A stretch of 64,000 nt of DNA from Aulostomus chinensis (taxonomy: Eukaryota; Chordata; Actinopteri; Syngnathiformes; Aulostomidae): positions 26,144,569 to 26,208,568 of the forward strand of contig JBBMOA010000015.1 in NCBI GenBank assembly GCA_037954235.1, given 5' to 3'. The position numbers and the translations under genes are program-made. How positions within the stretch are numbered: position 1 is the stretch's first letter; every line of letters begins with the position of its first letter. The notes under the pieces are model-generated. The model was not told the origin of the DNA, did no database searches, and saw only the letters and a program-made list of their open reading frames with translations. Positions 13,591 through 24,934 of the stretch are shown one piece after another.

Positions 13591-14618
13591 CGGACCTCAG
13601 CCCCTCAGGGTTAAACCAACAGTATGACATCCAACTATTCTCGTAAAACTGTTTTTTGTGACAGTCCACAGTTTCCTTACCCAGAATCTATAGTGACTGG
13701 TATGAGACGGCGCCACCCACTGTAATTATATTATTATTTTATTAAATGACATCTGCTCAGCTCGAATCATTTCTGGGAGTATTAACTATTAAGAGATGCG
13801 GAGGTGGTTGTGTTGAGCGATCAAGAGTAACACACAGCTTGTTGGCTCAAAATGTCACTTTGCTAAATGAATCCTTTCATGGGAGCTTCCTGGAGTGCAG
13901 AGCTGCAGCCTCTTGAAATGATATCCTGTGTTGAAAATTATATTTTATGAAGCGGCAGTTGATGTCTGTTTAGCTTTAGAAACCAAAATGTCTGGCTGAT
14001 GAGGGACAGACCATACAAACGCAGGGACAGGCCATACCTGGAATGACATCCCATTAATACGTTTCTTTGAGATAACCTGGTGAATGAACCCCAGGTGGTG
14101 CGGGTCTGTTCTGCTGATCTGAGATCCACCAGCATGGGAGGGCTGCTGGTTGAGCGTCTACAAACCCTCCGTGTCTGAGAGTGGGGAGCTGGACGGAGAG
14201 CGTAGAAGGTCACAATAGGGCCAACAACTCCATGTGTGAAGGAGGAAGCAAGTGGTGGTCAACACTCCCGCAGAGCAGCAGAAGGGGAGGGGCAATGATC
14301 TCCTCACTGATGTTAACGGGAAAGGTATGGGAAGACAAATGTTGGAACCAGATGAAGAAGAACATCTGCTCTTCTTGGCCCCTGAACCAAGTTGCTGGTG
14401 AGGTGATGTGTTTAACAACAGTAACCAGGACATGACACTGTTGAACCGGGAAATTGAAGTGACCATCACAAACAACTGATCCTAAGGGATGCCGCCACAG
14501 GAAGTGGTCACGCCCACTACTTTCTGTGAGTTCCCTATAATATTATATGAACTGGTCATGATTATGTTCAATAATACAACAGGCAAATTAGGGATTAGGA
14601 TGACAGCCATCCAAGCAT
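13590..14618. other. No gene recognised
   Basis: Noncoding-looking sequence between the CA tract and the SINE at 14630. No repeat or exon is recognised. Confidence 0.45.
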
Positions 14619-14629
14619 CCTCCAGAAAA

Positions 14630-15003
14630 ATTACCTCCATCCCTCCATCCATCATCCCTCCCTCCATCTTCCCCCTCTTCTCCTGTCGAGGGTGGTGGGG
14701 GTGGAGCCTATCCCAGCAGCCTTCCCCCTGGACGGGTCACCAGTCCATGGCAGGGCCAACACATAGAGACAGACAACCATTGGCTCTCCCAGCCACGCCT
14801 ACGGTCAATTTAGAGTCTGGATTAACCTGGTCCCTCTTGATGTCTTTGGACTGTGGAGGAAGCTGGAGTACCAGAGAGAACCCAGCAGGAACAGGGAGAA
14901 CATGGAGACTCACCCAGAAAGACCCCGTGCTGCAGCCGGGGCTCCACCCACAACCTGCTTGCTGGGGGGCCACGGTGAGGACCACTGCTCCACCGGGCCG
15001 CCC
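14630..15003 (-). mobile_element. Near full-length V-SINE-like element, inverted
   Basis: Read on the minus strand from about 15003. It has a tRNA-like head with an A-box-like GTGGAGCAGTGG, a degenerate B-box region, and then the conserved central segment containing GTTCTCCCTGTTCCTGC, CTCCACAGTCCAAAGACATC and related blocks shared by V-SINEs such as shark HE1. Last come a LINE-derived tail and ATCC-type repeats at about 14635-14675. An 11-bp direct repeat (cctccagaaaa) flanks it at 14619-14629 and 15004-15014. It is about 97% identical by eye to the copy at 54281-54704. V-SINEs are RNA polymerase III-derived, LINE-mobilised and non-coding. The B box differs from the canonical GGTTCGANTCC at several positions, so this copy may be transcriptionally weak. 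Confidence 0.85.
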
Positions 15004-15014
15004 CCTCCAGAAAA

Positions 15015-16264
15015 CTTCACGGTTCAAATCTCAAACATGGTAAGAATGGGCTTGCTCTCATATGACAAAACAACTGCCACGGATGCAACGAGCAAACATG
15101 TAAATGTTCAACAGCTGTTGTGTGAGAGCAGCACGAACTCCAGGGTGAGAAAGCATGTGGGCAGTGTTAATGCTTCGAAATAAATGATCCCCTACAACGC
15201 TGATATATCTGCAGACCCATTTCCATTGATTTACTACCAGTAGAACAAACACTTGAGCAGGCACAAACGACCAGCCTGCCATTTTCACTAAAACATTCCC
15301 AGCACACTCACTAGACTTATTTGCTGAATTTAGAGCCTGAGTCGGTAGAACCAGAGTGGGGAAATGCAGACACCGTTGCATCACATTATTTCCCTGTCAG
15401 ACTGCCTCAATAATCCCCCTCACATAATCCCTCTGAGGTGGGAAAACATTTCCTCTGACTTCAGGTGCTCGGGGCACACATTTTCAGACATCAGGCTCAT
15501 TCAAAGTCCTGCCAGGACAGCAGACTCTCCAGTGACATCACTGGCAGGCGGTTTTTCGCTGTGCTTGACCGAGTCCAGTTGAGCCCATCAGGATCCAATT
15601 CAGAAACATAACCTTTCAGGGCAACACTTGCATTCCACATCATTTCAAGACACAATGCAAATCTAAAACAGCCTTTTTTTCACTCCAGTCCTGAAGCACA
15701 TGGCCCCTCGCCGCATCGATCAACTCATCTGCTCCACACACACTTCCTCATCGCGGACATGCTCCCTCAATAATACTACCTTGAGTATGTAGTATTGGGA
15801 TTCAATATGTCTTTCTCACGTTAGCTAGTAAATATAGATTTTTGCATAACTGCCTTGCGAACGGTGATTTTATTGATGAGTCAGAGCTTTACCAGAACAG
15901 TAAAGGCAGAGGAAATCTTTGAGTTGTAATTGACTCAAACTCCTGCAGGGAACCATTGACTTTGGCGCTAAACGTCAAACACTGACATGCTGTCCTGGGA
16001 GTTAGATTGAGAGAACTTTTTCCCCCTCATTCTTTACAGGAGAAATATTACAGCTTGTCCACAAAATAAATGAGAAAAGCTCTAATCGTTGGCTACCCAT
16101 CAATCTTCCTCACATGGTTTGTAGAGAGAGAGAGAGGGTGAGAAGTAATGTGAGGTTTCAGCCATGCACCACTCTGTTAACACAAACTGAAGAGCTACAG
16201 AGAGGACAGAGGGATGTAAACACAGACGTAGAAAGATCAGAAACAGAAGAAATGAAGAAGTCTT
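15015..16264. other. No gene recognised; possible first intron of the candidate gene to the right
   Basis: No coding signal is recognised on either strand. If the minus-strand exon at 16267-16327 is real, this region is the start of its first intron. Confidence 0.35.
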
Positions 16265-16266
16265 AC

Positions 16267-16327
16267 CTGGGAACGCGAGCACGGCAAACAGCCATGGCAG
16301 GAGGATGAAACACACTGAATTATACAT
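16267..16327 (-). CDS. Candidate first coding exon of a secreted or membrane protein (partial)
   Basis: On the minus strand an ATG at 16327-16325 opens 20 codons that form a classic signal peptide: a short N-terminus (MYNSV), a hydrophobic core rich in Phe, Ile, Leu and Val, then Ala-Phe-Pro. The frame runs straight into a consensus splice donor, CCCAG|GTAAGA, with the intron starting at 16266. The exon therefore ends in phase 1, typical of signal-peptide exons of extracellular and immunoglobulin-type genes. The ATG context is GAAGCATGT. Upstream on the same strand lies a plausible 5' leader and a CCAAT box. I cannot name the gene and see no later exon in the 16 kb downstream. The next exon may be beyond the window or too short to recognise. 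This is inference from a signal-like sequence plus a donor; it could be chance. Confidence 0.45.
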
Positions 16328-16700
16328 GCTTCCCAAACAGGGCTGTTCCTGCTTTGCTGGCTTGTTTTACAGATGCTCTTTTTGTATCTTCCACAACAGG
16401 GCTTCAGAGAGCTGCCCACTTTGCTCTTTCTCCTCTTGCTCTCTCTGCCTTTATCCTAGTTATCAGTTTAGATGTCTTTTCATCCCCACTTGTGCTTGAA
16501 GAATCTGGTGCAATTGTAGTAGGTGGCACATGCGCGCGCACACACACACACACACACAAACACTCATAGACTGGCTCCTCTTGCAGTGTTCGATCTCCCT
16601 CGCTTTCCTCCACGTACTACAGCACACAGAGGGACCGGTACCCTGCAAGACTGGTGGGGGAGGAGGGGGAGGGCAGCTTCTGCTCCGCTGCCATTGGCTA
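16328..16700 (-). promoter_or_regulatory. Candidate 5' leader and promoter of the signal-peptide exon
   Basis: Read on the minus strand, this stretch lies directly upstream of the candidate ATG. It contains a CCAAT box (minus-strand GCCAATGG, centred near 16695) and a GC-rich patch with C-runs around 16650-16680. A CA/GT tract at 16532-16558 falls inside the supposed leader. No TATA box is evident. Promoter status rests only on position and the CCAAT box. Confidence 0.25.
16532..16558. repeat. (CA)n microsatellite preceded by GC alternation
   Basis: A TGCGCGCG patch leads into a CA tract: a purine-pyrimidine alternating stretch with Z-DNA potential. Confidence 0.9.
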
Positions 16701-16749
16701 AGAAGTCTGCCTGTCACGCACAAACAGTCCTTGCTCTGTTTTTGGTTGT

Positions 16750-18300
16750 TTTAAATGTTCAACCGTCTTCTCCTTTCTCAGCCTTCTGATGGAAATAGAT
16801 GAGGATTGAACTGACGATGAAGGACTGCAACTGAGTACAGGGGTGAGGGGGGTTTTGGGAGGGTGATGCTCAGACAGTTCAATTCGCTGGAGACTGAAGG
16901 AAAACTAGTTCTCTAACTAATATTTTGAGGATGCGACATCACCGGGTCCCACAGAGGTCCAGGAAAGTCTCTCAAAGTTACTGGTGACCGGTGAGCAGCT
17001 GAGCATCGTCCTCACACTCTGACGGCATCTCACCATGTACAGACATTTGCTCTGGACAGCAAGAGATGAAGAAGTCCAGTACTTATGAGCCACACGTCTT
17101 TGTCTGAGGGTGAATTCTGTTTCATGTTGTTGATAGACAGTCAAACTTTACCACTGTAGTTTTGAAAAATGTTTTTGTATCAACAAAAACCCTCCAGGTT
17201 GGAGGACACTTTGACAAGCGAAGCTGGACTCTGCTTCAGTCGCAAGATTTCAAAGTGAAACTGCAAAGTTGTCAGCACAGAATTTGTCGATTTCAACTTC
17301 TCAAATGTTTTATGTCCCAAAAAATAAAAGTCCAGCTTGCATCACACTGAATTGAAAATTCCATTCGGGTTGAGGATCGATACAGAAGTTACAGCAAAAT
17401 ATGAAATAAAGGTTTTCAACATTTGCTCAGATTTCTACACTACTCTCATTTAAATCGAATTATTAATTCATTGGTTTCATAAGAACAGAAGACATCCATC
17501 CTTTGTGACAGCCTTCTGCAACTTCAGTCCTTCAACATCCTGAAAACCAAATCACGAAGACAGCGACAAGCACGAGCAGCATACCTGGCAATAACCAGGT
17601 GTGCAACACGGATCACGCGGCGCCACCAAGACAGTCGCTATAAATGTGATGAAGGTTGCGGTGGTAAAAGCACACAAATCCCTGTTCCCAGCGTCCAGTG
17701 TAACCCTCCTCCTCTCATCCAGCCTGTCACTTCCTGGCCAGCTGCTGGATGTGTTCCATGGTGGTTCAATCAAATGTTTTTCTTATTGCTATGAATTAAA
17801 TGTCTATTGCTGGTGAATGTTGGTCGTTTTGAATATTAGGCTTTACTGTGAACTGCGGGGGGGGGGGGGGGGGCTGGGATGAGAGCAAATAAGAGGAAGA
17901 TTTGCCCATGAGCTGCTTATTATTCAGACAGTTATGAGCATGCTAGGAGAATGAATCAGTCACATGGAGGGATCTCTGAACAAAGAGCCAGCAGCAGTAG
18001 GAGACAATAGATTTCTGACCTCATACTCCAGATTTCTCTTTTAACTTCATTCTCAACATCTCTTTGTATTTGTGTGAGAGAGAGAGAGACAGAGAGATGA
18101 TTATCTTTAACGGAGGTCTACAGACAAGTTTTGAGGGTAAAAGGGCACACAAAAAGTTGTTATATATGAAGAGTGAAACTGGTTTGATTGAACATTTACT
18201 TATCAGGTGCTTAACTACTTCACCACCGTGATGAGACTCAAGGAACTGGTGACCACTGAATCGTTTAGTCCATGTGTAGGTGATGATGTCAGCGCCAGTG
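16750..18300. other. No gene recognised; contains a poly-G run
   Basis: Unique-looking sequence. A run of 17 G lies at about 17857-17873. No coding signal or repeat family is recognised. Confidence 0.45.
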
Positions 18301-18303
18301 AGC

Positions 18304-18319
18304 GGGGGGGGGGGGGGGG
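18304..18319. repeat. poly-G run
   Basis: Sixteen consecutive G residues. Confidence 0.9.
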
Positions 18320-20073
18320 TAGGCTGAAGGAGCTGAAGGGAAACTCTTCTCTTTGAGGACATCAGTGACCTTGTTCGTGTCAGCTGGGACATCCCTCTTG
18401 GTGACGGCAGGATTAGATCTGGTCCTGACCTGGGTCTGGACCAGCTTCTCTTCAGAGACGTACCACTCTGCTGAAGCGCTAGACTCAGACAATGTCGCAT
18501 AAATTTTGAGGAGCTTGGTCAGGTTGGTGAAAACTGTGTCCACATTGTTGACTTTTATGGCACCTTGACATGCCTGCACATTGTTGTTCTGGAGGGTCAG
18601 ACGCATGACTAGAACTCCTTTGGTGCGAACATTTTGCTCTTTCACAGCAAACATCTCTAACAGAGAGCCGCTGTGCCTTCTTGTGCAGTGACCTCTTCAA
18701 CAATGGTCCTTTCTCTGGAGTGCAGGAAAAACAGCAGCGGTCTTGGTGAAGACGGGTGTGGTCATTTCCATCAAAGAATAACTCCCGAGCATCAGGGAGT
18801 CTGCTGGATGGCGCTCAGCCCAGTCCTGGAAAGCTTCACCAAAGAGGACATGACCTTCTTCAGCATTCATCTTCCCTATAAGCCCATCGTGTGTCTGGCA
18901 GCCGTTTTAGCTCATGCACTCTCTGGCCAGGATCCAGAGATTATTGAGGTTTTGTAGATGCTACGTGATTAGTTGTAGATGAAGCCATGAAAGTGAAGAC
19001 AGCCTCATCTAATGACGCACTGGACAACACATTGACTGGATTTGTTGCTCTCCGCCAACACAAAAGGCCTTGATAGTGTCAGTCTGTGACACCTTCCCTG
19101 GGCTTCTGTTTCTGCTGCTGGGCCTCTGGGGTCCTTCCAGGACGCAGGAGTTTCAAGTCCCTTTCAGTGCATCCATAAGAGTCCTAGATTGCTACTGTTT
19201 GTTCTGGAGGAACTTCGCCTGTGTCAGATTCATCAGTGCGATTATGGTTCTCTTACCTTCCGAGTTGTAGATTACTGCACATTTGTAATCCTATTCTGCC
19301 ATGGCTTGACAAGAGAGTGGAACCCTGCCCCAGTCACCGCTCCCTCGCTTATGTCTCGCGGAGATTTTGGGTATTTCACCACCCTCTTCTTAGCGACATT
19401 GGTAGCGATCCTCCTACTCGCTTGAGGGCTTTCATGAGTCATCTCACAGACCAGAGTCATGACCATGGCTCTTCTCATCAATCAAGGACTCGGTCTTTGT
19501 CCTCCCTCTGAGGACTGCAGCCGTTCCTCTGGGACCTTCTCCCATGGATTCCCACAGATATCAGCCCAGTCAATTTCAGAACCTCAGTTCCAAGCAGCAG
19601 GGGCTTGAACTGGCCTCAGTGTTGACAGCAAATAGACTTCTTCAGCTGAAAGTCATCCCGCATCTTACCCTCAGTGGATCGTGAAGTCAAGAATATTTTT
19701 GTTCATCTCTGGAAGATTTGGCAAGACCTCATTGATGGCAAAGCGTGGAAGTGTTTGCTCCAGGTGGTCTATTCCTGGAAGCAAGGAGAAAGGACAAAAA
19801 CACAAAAGGTGAAGCAACAGTGCACAATACAAATACAAATAGCAGGAACCTGCATGTAATGAGAGTGAGCAGTTACTCTCAGTTCCTTCTTTACATCTTA
19901 GAAGAAAGAACCAGTTGCTTTGTTGTCAAGTAGACTTCATTATTTTCTCAACTATGGATGGTTGTTTTACCAGGGTTTTCTCTGTCACAGCCACCAACAC
20001 CACGTCATTATCGTTGATGAAATTACACGTGTTATGAACTATTGATGATGGTACGCTTACTGGGTGGCTACAT
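18320..20073. other. Unidentified region with overlapping medium-length frames
   Basis: Minus-strand frames of 60-160 codons overlap at 18020-18700, and others lie at 19272-19481. The stretch around 18480-18560 (minus) reads LLKIYATLSESSASAEW, faintly like the hAT C-terminal motif, but I cannot extend the match in either direction. It may be an old transposon or a retropseudogene. I make no functional call. Confidence 0.25.
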
Positions 20074-20081
20074 ATCAGCAG
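20074..20081. repeat. Left 8-bp target-site duplication of the outer hAT
   Basis: ATCAGCAG immediately before the TAGAGATGG terminus. It pairs with ACCAGCAG at 30973-30980, 7 of 8 bases identical, as expected for an old hAT insertion. Confidence 0.65.
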
Positions 20082-20157
20082 TAGAGATGGATATCGTTGG
20101 GATTTTTATGAATCCGATTCGGATTTCAGTTCTGCTTATCAATTTTAGTTCCTAACG

Positions 20158-21110
20158 TAGAGTAGAGTAGACTTTATTGTCACCAAGGCATCGAGCCCAG
20201 GGCGAAATTCAATTCCACACTCAATTGCCAGGTACAGCTCTCACAAACAGTCACAATTATTACAGATTGAAAGTAATAATGGTAAACTTCAGAATTAACG
20301 ACAGCACATATACATTTGTTGTGTATCTATGCTAAACTTTAACAGTCCGTTGTCCCAATGAAGGCAAGTGAGAGTGAGGCATCGCAGCGGGGGCCGTGCC
20401 GCCAAGCATGGGCGGGGCAGGCTGCAGCCAAGGTCGGCGCTGGCACCCCAAGGGAGGTGGAGAGGGCAGACGTGGAATTTAGGGTAGGAGAAGGGGAGGG
20501 GGGATGGGGGAGGTTAGGAGCACACCGGGGGAGGGGAGGATAGTACGCGCCATTTGCGTCACCAAGGCAGGTGGAGTTCTCCTGAAGGATAAACAATGGG
20601 ACAGATGACCTTCAGGAGCCGATACGGATGCTGTGTTTGGGTTTGGGCAGAGGAGCACACAATCCAATCAGTCTTCTCTTTCAGTCCAGTTCTAATCGTA
20701 AAATTATATTTTCTGGTCTTCAACATCACTCTCTCTTCGCAGAGCGGCCAACTCCTCCGAGATGGTTTCCATTTTGCGTTGAGTTAACACAGTCAGTTGT
20801 TGCCCCGCTCTGCCAACCTTGTTAATTGAGTTGTAAATGACGGTCTGCTGTGGAGATCCAGATCTGGTGGCAGCCGTCGTCTTGCCAATTTTGCGGTATG
20901 TGAGGGCACCTCCAAGTCTGAGGAGGAGAAGCCCCACAACCATGAATCCAAATAATTAGAGGTCCTCAATGCCCTCCACGGAGAGAGGTGTCAAGCACGC
21001 AACACGCCATCTCCCCCAGGAATTGAAGACGTAGCCCGCAGGGTGGGTTCCATCCGGGCAGGCAGGCTCCTCCGATCCTGATCCTTGTCAAAATTATGGT
21101 GTCAATAGCG
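20158..21110 (-). repeat. Unidentified dispersed-repeat-like insert inside the hAT
   Basis: The segment begins with a GTAGAGTAGACTTTATTGTC motif of a kind that recurs in fish genomes. It includes a G-rich patch (20380-20540). On the minus strand at 20704-20943 it carries a 79-codon frame with a hydrophobic start (VVGLLLLRLGGAL) followed by a Lys/Thr/Ser-rich, then Glu-rich helical-looking part. That frame does not look like hAT transposase. I recall this repeat type but cannot assign it to a family. It may be a further nested element, but I found no clear boundaries or target duplication. Confidence 0.35.
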
Positions 21111-21586
21111 TTGAGAGACCAGCTGATCAATTCCATAATTAGTTTTAGGTGGAGAGCTCACAGCTGCGTTGGATAGAAGTTGAGACAAAGAATGAGAAAA
21201 AGAAGAGGAGGAGAGAGGAGGAGTGCAACCGCTCTCGCCAAGTCCCAACCCAGACCACGGCTCCTTATTCCGATTCAAAAAAAAAAGTGAAAAATAGGAA
21301 GCCACATGTACAATTAACAAAAGATACTTCATTGCAAACTAAATAACCTATCATATGACATACAGAACAGCAATATAAATAACATTTAAATAAACGAAAA
21401 TAAACGAAGATATAAAACAAAGTCCGTTCTCTAATAGCTGCTTATAATAAAAATAATAAAATCCCTGAAAATTAAATGGAGAAATAAAAAATAAAGCACA
21501 TCCCGACGGTGCATAATTTTCGGTCGAGCAGCACCAAGTGCAAAATAAAGAAATCATTAAAATTTAAATTAAATTTAAGAGGATTT

Positions 21587-23480
21587 AAATGGTCAACTCA
21601 ATAGTTTTTGTTGCAAATATCAGCGTACCAGCTTTGTCTGGAGGAGGGCGCGATCTCCCCACACAGATGGTGTCTCCGTGTGGAGAAGGCCCTTTCACAT
21701 GAACAGGCCAGCTGTGACACAGAAGGCGATGTGGTTCCGTTGCTCCACCGCCAGGCAGCAGGGTCAAATGACAGCCGTGTCGGTGCCTTCTCTTGGTACC
21801 TCTTCAGTTCGGTTTCAATCTGGTCGATAAATGTGGTGGTTCTCCTTGACAAAATTCAGTTTTCGGGTTGTCTTCAGCAAAAAGTTCTTCCAGTGGAGAC
21901 AGTGCGGCCCTCTTGGAGGGAGGCGGCTGATCCTCATTCTGCTCTCCATCTTCCTCTTCATTCTCCCTCCCTTCCTCATCATTAACGTCTCCACAGTCCT
22001 GCTCAGTTGGCTGCTCATACGCGTTTGGTTTTCCTGCCGTCAGCTTCTCCTCGACCCGCTCCCTAACAGTGCTCTCCTCCAGACTGTTTTGGAAATATGG
22101 GTGGGGGCCTCTTCAAGAAAGCTTCTGATGTCATCATTCTGGTACTGCTATGACAAGTTTCCCCAGACGGGCTGCTTAACGGCAGTCATGTTTCTCCAGT
22201 GTCACAAGAATTGGCAGGATCTGACCGCCTATTTTCAGATGTGTATACGACTTTCATCAGATGGATGAACTCCGCCTCTCTGAAATGTTCATCGTCAGTC
22301 GAGTGGAGTCTCTCTCCGTGGATTCCTTCAGAGGCCGATCATGGTAGGTTGCTTGAATAGCGGGATGCTGCTCAAGGAATGGTTCCATCATCCTGTAGAG
22401 GGAGTTCCAACAGGTCCTCATCAAGAATCAGGAAAAATCTAACTATGGGAAAAGAGATGATTAGTTTATCATTGTTTTCGCGTGAATCAACTACTCTGTT
22501 TACTTACATCCAACATGTATTCATACTCACTGAGGGTTTGTTGTTTCTCGATGACCTCCTCATGCAGACCACAATACCCCTGATTTTAGCTGTCCATTTG
22601 GCCAATGGTGCACCAGAGTCGACACTTTGTGCTCCAAGATTTAATTTTGACGAACATTTAGCCTCTTTATTGCCACATCCATGTCACTGTCAACAGCGAC
22701 GGCCACAATTTCACTCATCATGCCAAGTTCTTGTAGTGTCACTGAAGTCTTCAGCCACCGATTGTCCTGTTTGTGATTCATAGACTGCTTTTGTTTGGAG
22801 CAGCTTCTGTCTCATCTGTCCCTCTATGACATGATGCGCTGTCACTGGAAGAAAGTGCTGTTGTGTCACGCTTGTCCAGCCTTCACTTTGTAAGGCTCCA
22901 TCAATGAGCTCAGATAAAACGTTTGACGTTTCCACCTTGTACCACGCAGGAATCAAATGATTGCTCAAAATATCTCTGGTGGAGGTGTGTAGTTTGGATC
23001 CAGGGTCCTGGCCATCTCCCCACAAATAAAGACATGACAGTAACTGGTGCTGTACAAGTTGATTTCAGTCTGAACAGGGTCATTGATTTAGTAATTCACA
23101 TTCGACCCAACATGATGTATTGCCACAGCTTCTCAGATTGGGAATAGGCGAAATTATCTGACCGAACCGACCTAAATGACAATGACTCGACTACAGGGGA
23201 AGGATGAAGTCCTTGGACAACAAACTTAGTCACAGCCTGGTGACACGCCCTCGTTTTTGTCTTTGGTCATTCAGCCTCTTTTTGCCAAAGTGAACAGGGT
23301 CACAGTCTCAGTGCGGGGCTCTGTTAGGGCAGCTGCGGAGGACATGCTTGCGCTGTGGCTCGTCTGAGACATCAAACATCCCACATTCCTTGAGTTCAGT
23401 GCCAAGAACTCTCCAATGTTTTGATAAATTTGGAAGTGCAGTCTGTTTCGCAACTTATATTTTTTCATGTGAGGCACTTT
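21587..23480 (-). pseudogene. hAT transposase pseudogene (ZBED1-like group)
   Basis: Pieces of one transposase can be followed along the minus strand from 23480 down to 21590, but in changing frames. Near 23000-22720 they include GDGQDPGSKL, LIPAWYKVETSNV, the GWTS block and TAHHVIEGQMRQK. Around 22600-22540 comes a WTAKIR...VVCMRRSS block, then an acidic Glu/Asp linker near 21930-22020. The C-terminal hAT dimerisation motif is at about 21600-21720 (ERAFST followed by CGEIAPSS and CNKN). These are standard landmarks of ZBED1-like hAT transposases, including the DDE core and the hATC region. Multiple frameshifts and stops destroy the frame. Assignment to the superfamily is firm; the exact family is not. 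Confidence 0.8.
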
Positions 23481-23504
23481 CCAGGGACACTGCTCTTTCT
23501 AAAG

Positions 23505-24227
23505 CAGTGATTCTTAACCATAGGGCCACCAGCGCCACCTAGAGGGCCACGAAAAACTTTCAGTTTTGCACCTGTAGGCCACAAGGGCCGCAAGACTGCA
23601 TCGGTCATCATCCCTGTAGCAAAAATTATGGAGAAGTTTTGAAAAGGAAAAAATGAAGAAGAACGTCGTGCCCCCCCCCCCCCCCCCAAAAAAGACTAAA
23701 TTGATTTTGGGGAAAATGTAATCCCGATTTACAATCCCAAGTAGGGCTTGGTAAATGGAGGCAGCGAGGCAGTGCCGAGAGCCCAGTGTGTGGGTTAACG
23801 CTGTCCAACGAAGCCCTGAAGCCCTCAAAATTGCAGCAGCATCTAGAGGCCAAGCAGGCGGCGCTCGTGGGAGAGCCGGCGAAATTTTTAAAGAAAATGG
23901 AAAATTGGCTGCAGATGCAGAAAAAGTCTGTCGTGTCACTGGATGGCAACTCTGAATGTGCAATGGAAGCCAGGTTCCTTGTCTTGATGTGTGCGCAGGT
24001 TTACATACACGTTCAATAAAAGTCTGTGTGATGATCCCATTTTATCATGACATTTTACCTGACAAGGTTTTTGCTTGTTAAACAGTAAAGGGATTTGGTT
24101 TATGATTGCATTCAAATCAAACCCAGTGAGGTCAATTAAACCTATACAATGTTGATATTTAATGAACCGAGGGCCCCTTTGTGCTATAAAAATAGGGCCT
24201 CTAGGTCAAAAAGGTTAAGAACCCCTG
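23505..24227 (+). mobile_element. Non-autonomous hAT transposon (Charlie/ZBED5-like) nested in the outer hAT
   Basis: Terminal inverted repeats are clear: CAGTGATTCTTAACC at the left and GGTTAAGAACCCCTG at the right, typical of Charlie-type hATs. Flanking 8-bp duplications are TTCTAAAG (23497-23504) and CTCTAGAG (24228-24235), 6 of 8 matching. At 723 bp it is far too short to encode a transposase, but it keeps a BED-finger remnant. It contains a run of 17 C at 23671-23687. It inserted just 5' of the start of the outer transposase remnant. Confidence 0.85.
23777..23935 (+). pseudogene. Remnant of a BED zinc-finger N-terminus from a Charlie/ZBED5-like hAT transposase
   Basis: The plus-strand frame reads LCGLTLSNEALKPSKLQQHL, then a segment ending in a KFLKKMENW-like stretch. 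This corresponds to the second half of the BED finger and the following linker in ZBED5- and SCAND3-like transposases. The His expected in the HLxxKH pattern is replaced by Gln (HLEAKQ). Upstream and downstream transposase parts are missing, so the element is an internally deleted derivative of an autonomous parent. Confidence 0.7.
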
Positions 24228-24235
24228 CTCTAGAG

Positions 24236-24559
24236 AAATAAAGCCACACCTCTGACACTTTCCCTGGTCCATCTCTCATTGCTAGTAGGCTACGTGCTGC
24301 TAGCTCCCGCTAGCTCCTCTGTCTGCTGCGTGACAACGTGCTGTTTGCATCATCGCGTGGCGTAGACACGCAACAGACAGGTTCTGCTGGCACACGTCTG
24401 CACTCCATGATAAATGGGGGAATCTACGAACCAATAAGCAGAACTAAAATTATTATTTTAGTTTAATTTTATTATTTTCTTATTTATTATTATTTTGTTT
24501 TTATTGCCTGGTACTCACTGAAGTTAATTGGGTTCCTACTTGGAATGGGATTTGAATAC
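24236..24559. other. Right arm of the outer hAT (noncoding)
   Basis: Noncoding sequence between the internal hAT and the LTR element. It contains AATAAGCAGAACTAAAATT (near 24433), which mirrors GTTCTGCTTAT at the left arm near 20131 and supports the view that both belong to one element. AT-rich around 24450-24500. Confidence 0.5.
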
Positions 24560-24564
24560 CCCAC
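24560..24564. repeat. 5-bp target-site duplication (left)
   Basis: CCCAC, repeated exactly at 30964-30968 after the 3' LTR. Confidence 0.95.
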
Positions 24565-24694
24565 TGTCACGTCCCCATGGTCATGGGCATGGGGGCGTGG
24601 CATCATTTGTGACTTCCTTCCCTTCCCAGGTTGGAGCTTTACGGGGCGGAGCTGCTGACTAATTGGGAGCACCTGGGCCCGGGCGTCTCCCAGC

Positions 24695-24700
24695 TATAAA
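24695..24700 (+). promoter_or_regulatory. LTR TATA box
   Basis: CAGCTATAAAGCAGG lies about 130 bp into the LTR, with AATAAA about 230 bp further on. This is the expected U3/R arrangement. The same box is at 30651-30656 in the 3' LTR. Confidence 0.75.
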
Positions 24701-24928
24701 GCAGGCGGCCAACCTGGCCGACGGGCTCTCGCTCACTCCTCCTGGCCCACGTCGGAGCGATGGTTGTGTTTCTTGAGTTATGTCTTGTTTAGTTCTCTGC
24801 ATCCATCACACCGCGCACATACACCCCCTGTACACTCATGCACACACTCGCACTCACCACTGACACTACTGATAACCACACTCCATTGTATGTTATGGTT
24901 TGCCTTGTTTTGATTTTGCATTGTTAAT

Positions 24929-24934
24929 AATAAA
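24929..24934 (+). terminator. LTR polyadenylation signal
   Basis: AATAAA within the 5' LTR, duplicated at 30885-30890 in the 3' LTR, where it would act. A GT-rich stretch (GTTGTGTGTG) follows at once, as expected for a downstream element. Confidence 0.75.
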
